DNA from: Imperialibacter roseus
Lineage (GTDB): Bacteria > Bacteroidota > Bacteroidia > Cytophagales > Cyclobacteriaceae
Reading direction: 5' to 3'
NCBI RefSeq assembly: GCF_032999765.1
Contig: NZ_CP136051.1
Span: 6,280,501-6,344,500, forward strand
Length of the DNA: 64,000 nucleotides
Part shown: piece by piece, positions 62,991 through 64,000 of the stretch
Layout: each line of letters opens with the position of its first letter
Numbering within the stretch: position 1 is the stretch's first letter
Translations under genes and position numbers: made by a program
The notes under the pieces: model-generated
What the model saw: only the letters and a program-made list of their open reading frames with translations
What the model was told of the DNA's origin: nothing
The model's database searches: none

Positions 62991-63014
62991 AAATCCGGCC
63001 AATTGGCCGGATTT
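62991..63014 (-). terminator. Terminator of infB
   Basis: AAATCCGGCC (62991-63000), loop AATT, GGCCGGATTT (63005-63014): a perfect palindrome followed on the minus strand by a T-run, 20 bp after the infB stop. Confidence 0.9.
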
Positions 63015-63034
63015 AGTTTTATGTATGACCTCTC

Positions 63035-64000
63035 TTAAAGAGAGCGTTTTACTTCACGTTGCTCAAAGCCTTCAATGATATCCCCTTCTTCTAGGTTATT
63101 GAAGTTTTTGATGCTTATACCGCATTCGTAACCTTGTTTTACTTCGGCCACGTCGTCTTTGAATCTGCGGAGCTGCTGTATTTCGCCAGTATAAACCACA
63201 ATACCGTCACGTATTATTCTGATCTGATTGTTTCTCTTAATGAAACCATCAGTCACCATACAACCAGCTACTGTACCAACTTTCGAGATTTTAAACACCT
63301 CACGAATCTCCACGTTACCAGTAATAACCTCCTGGAACTCCGGCGCAAGCATGCCTTCCATGGCATCTTTGATCTCATTGATAGCGTCGTAGATGATCGA
63401 GTAAAGTCTGATCTCGATTTCTTCCTGTTCGGCCAAGCGGCGTGCACTTGAAGAAGGTCTCACCTGGAAGCCAACAATGATCGCATCGGAAGCGGAGGCT
63501 AGCAAGACGTCTGATTCTGAAATCTGGCCTACTGCCTTATGTATGATGTTGACTTGAACCTCCGGTGTCGAAAGCTTAAGCAGTGAGTCGGCTAGTGCCT
63601 CAATAGAGCCGTCCACATCACCTTTCACAATCACGTTGAGCTCTCTAAATGAACCAATGGCCAAACGACGCCCAATTTCGTCAAGCGTAATGTGCTTCTT
63701 AGTCCGAAGGTTCTGCTCACGTTGGATTTGCTGACGCTTGTAGGCAATGTCACGTGCCTCACGGTCACTTTCCATTACGTTCAGCTTTTCGCCCGCCTGA
63801 GGCGCACCATCAAGCCCCAGCAAAAGCACTGGTGTGGAAGGTCCCGCTTGTTTCAGCCTGGTGCCTCTGTGGTCGAACATCGCTTTCACTTTACCGAAGT
63901 GAGAGCCAGCCAATACCACGTCACCAATATTCAGGGTTCCGTTTTGTACCATCACTGTAGCTACGTAACCCCGGCCTTTGTCAAGAGAAGCTTCGATAAC
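63035..64000 (-). CDS. infB: Translation initiation factor IF-2, C-terminal part
   Basis: Open from the window edge to TAA 63035, about 321 codons. Begins inside domain II ([32 protein letters not shown]), continues through the linker ([55 protein letters not shown]) and ends with the domain IV that holds initiator tRNA ([31 protein letters not shown]). The G domain lies beyond 64000. Confidence 0.97.
   Translation of the reverse strand, partial: VIEASLDKGRGYVATVMVQNGTLNIGDVVLAGSHFGKVKAMFDHRGTRLKQAGPSTPVLLLGLDGAPQAGEKLNVMESDREARDIAYKRQQIQREQNLRTKKHITLDEIGRRLAIGSFRELNVIVKGDVDGSIEALADSLLKLSTPEVQVNIIHKAVGQISESDVLLASASDAIIVGFQVRPSSSARRLAEQEEIEIRLYSIIYDAINEIKDAMEGMLAPEFQEVITGNVEIREVFKISKVGTVAGCMVTDGFIKRNNQIRIIRDGIVVYTGEIQQLRRFKDDVAEVKQGYECGISIKNFNNLEEGDIIEGFEQREVKRSL

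Noticed and set aside
62769-63002. 77-codon minus-strand frame
   Set aside because: The overlapping 56-aa frame (62804-62974) has a membrane-protein pattern and an ATG, while this one has no coherent composition and runs through the infB terminator.
62991-63014. Perfect palindrome as an operator or restriction site cluster
   Set aside because: Position 20 bp after infB and a T-run on the minus strand fit an intrinsic terminator better.

Overview
The window looks like a chromosome segment of a marine-type Bacteroidota bacterium, probably Cytophagia-like (inference). The evidence is the promoter type (TAnnTTTG -7 elements upstream of several genes and the tRNA), near absence of Shine-Dalgarno sites, a type IX secretion sorting domain, a YtxJ-type bacilliredoxin, a DUF4212/sodium-solute symporter pair, PorT-like outer-membrane barrels and nrdB-nrdA organisation. 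Most of the window is ordinary, tightly packed core genome with many 1-4 bp stop/start overlaps. Two short accessory patches interrupt it.

Layout. 1-2.5 kb: a higBA toxin-antitoxin pair with a complete IS1595-family insertion sequence (759-2317, 24-bp inverted ends, 8-bp target duplication) sitting 11 bp upstream of the toxin start; the IS carries a 144-aa passenger membrane ORF. 2.5-13 kb: a lipoprotein, class II amidotransferase, the M16 peptidase-ispF-mnmD operon, a fused 2-oxo acid dehydrogenase E1, a secreted protein with PRYS repeats coupled to a bacilliredoxin-like gene, and lipA. 13-23 kb: bestrophin, NAD(P)HX repair enzyme, a minimal T9SS-sorted protein, asnS, rpoN, a PAP2-like membrane protein, a barrel protein, tRNA-Arg(ACG), an SMP-30 family enzyme. 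23-33 kb: yraN, manA, lipB, an exonuclease, a fused peptide-type ABC ATPase, rnr, a polyprenyl synthase, rhomboid protease, rpmA/rplU. 33-43 kb: nrdB-nrdA with a long structured leader, an aminotransferase, and the acetate module acs / SSS symporter / DUF4212. 43-54 kb: ZIP transporter, apbE, ruvB, queG, batD, aroC, two tandem dicarboxylate/amino-acid symporters, nfu. 54-56.6 kb: second accessory patch. 56.6-64 kb: M28 peptidase, secreted protein, SSS symporter with a DJ-1-like lipoprotein, nucleotidyltransferase, a 56-aa membrane protein and the 3' part of infB.

The most interesting area is 54.08-56.6 kb. A second IS1595-type transposase (with an intact zinc ribbon) is preceded by an unlisted 47-aa ribbon-helix-helix gene and two other small genes. 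The same 10-bp unit (TGTATTACAT and close variants) stands as a 3-copy tandem array in front of the RHH gene, as a 2-copy array just before the transposase start, and as a 2-copy array before the 52-aa gene. This looks like a self-contained repressor circuit controlling a transposase. Downstream lie about 0.7 kb of non-coding DNA with three terminator-like hairpins and a candidate small RNA in which a perfect AGGAGGT faces its complement ACCTCCT.

Functional links: lipA, lipB and nfu supply lipoylation and Fe-S clusters used by the E1-containing dehydrogenase complex; acs, symporter and DUF4212 form an acetate uptake/activation unit; rnr, rplU/rpmA, asnS, infB, queG, mnmD and tRNA-Arg serve translation and RNA metabolism. 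All assignments come from reading the sequence; no database search was run.
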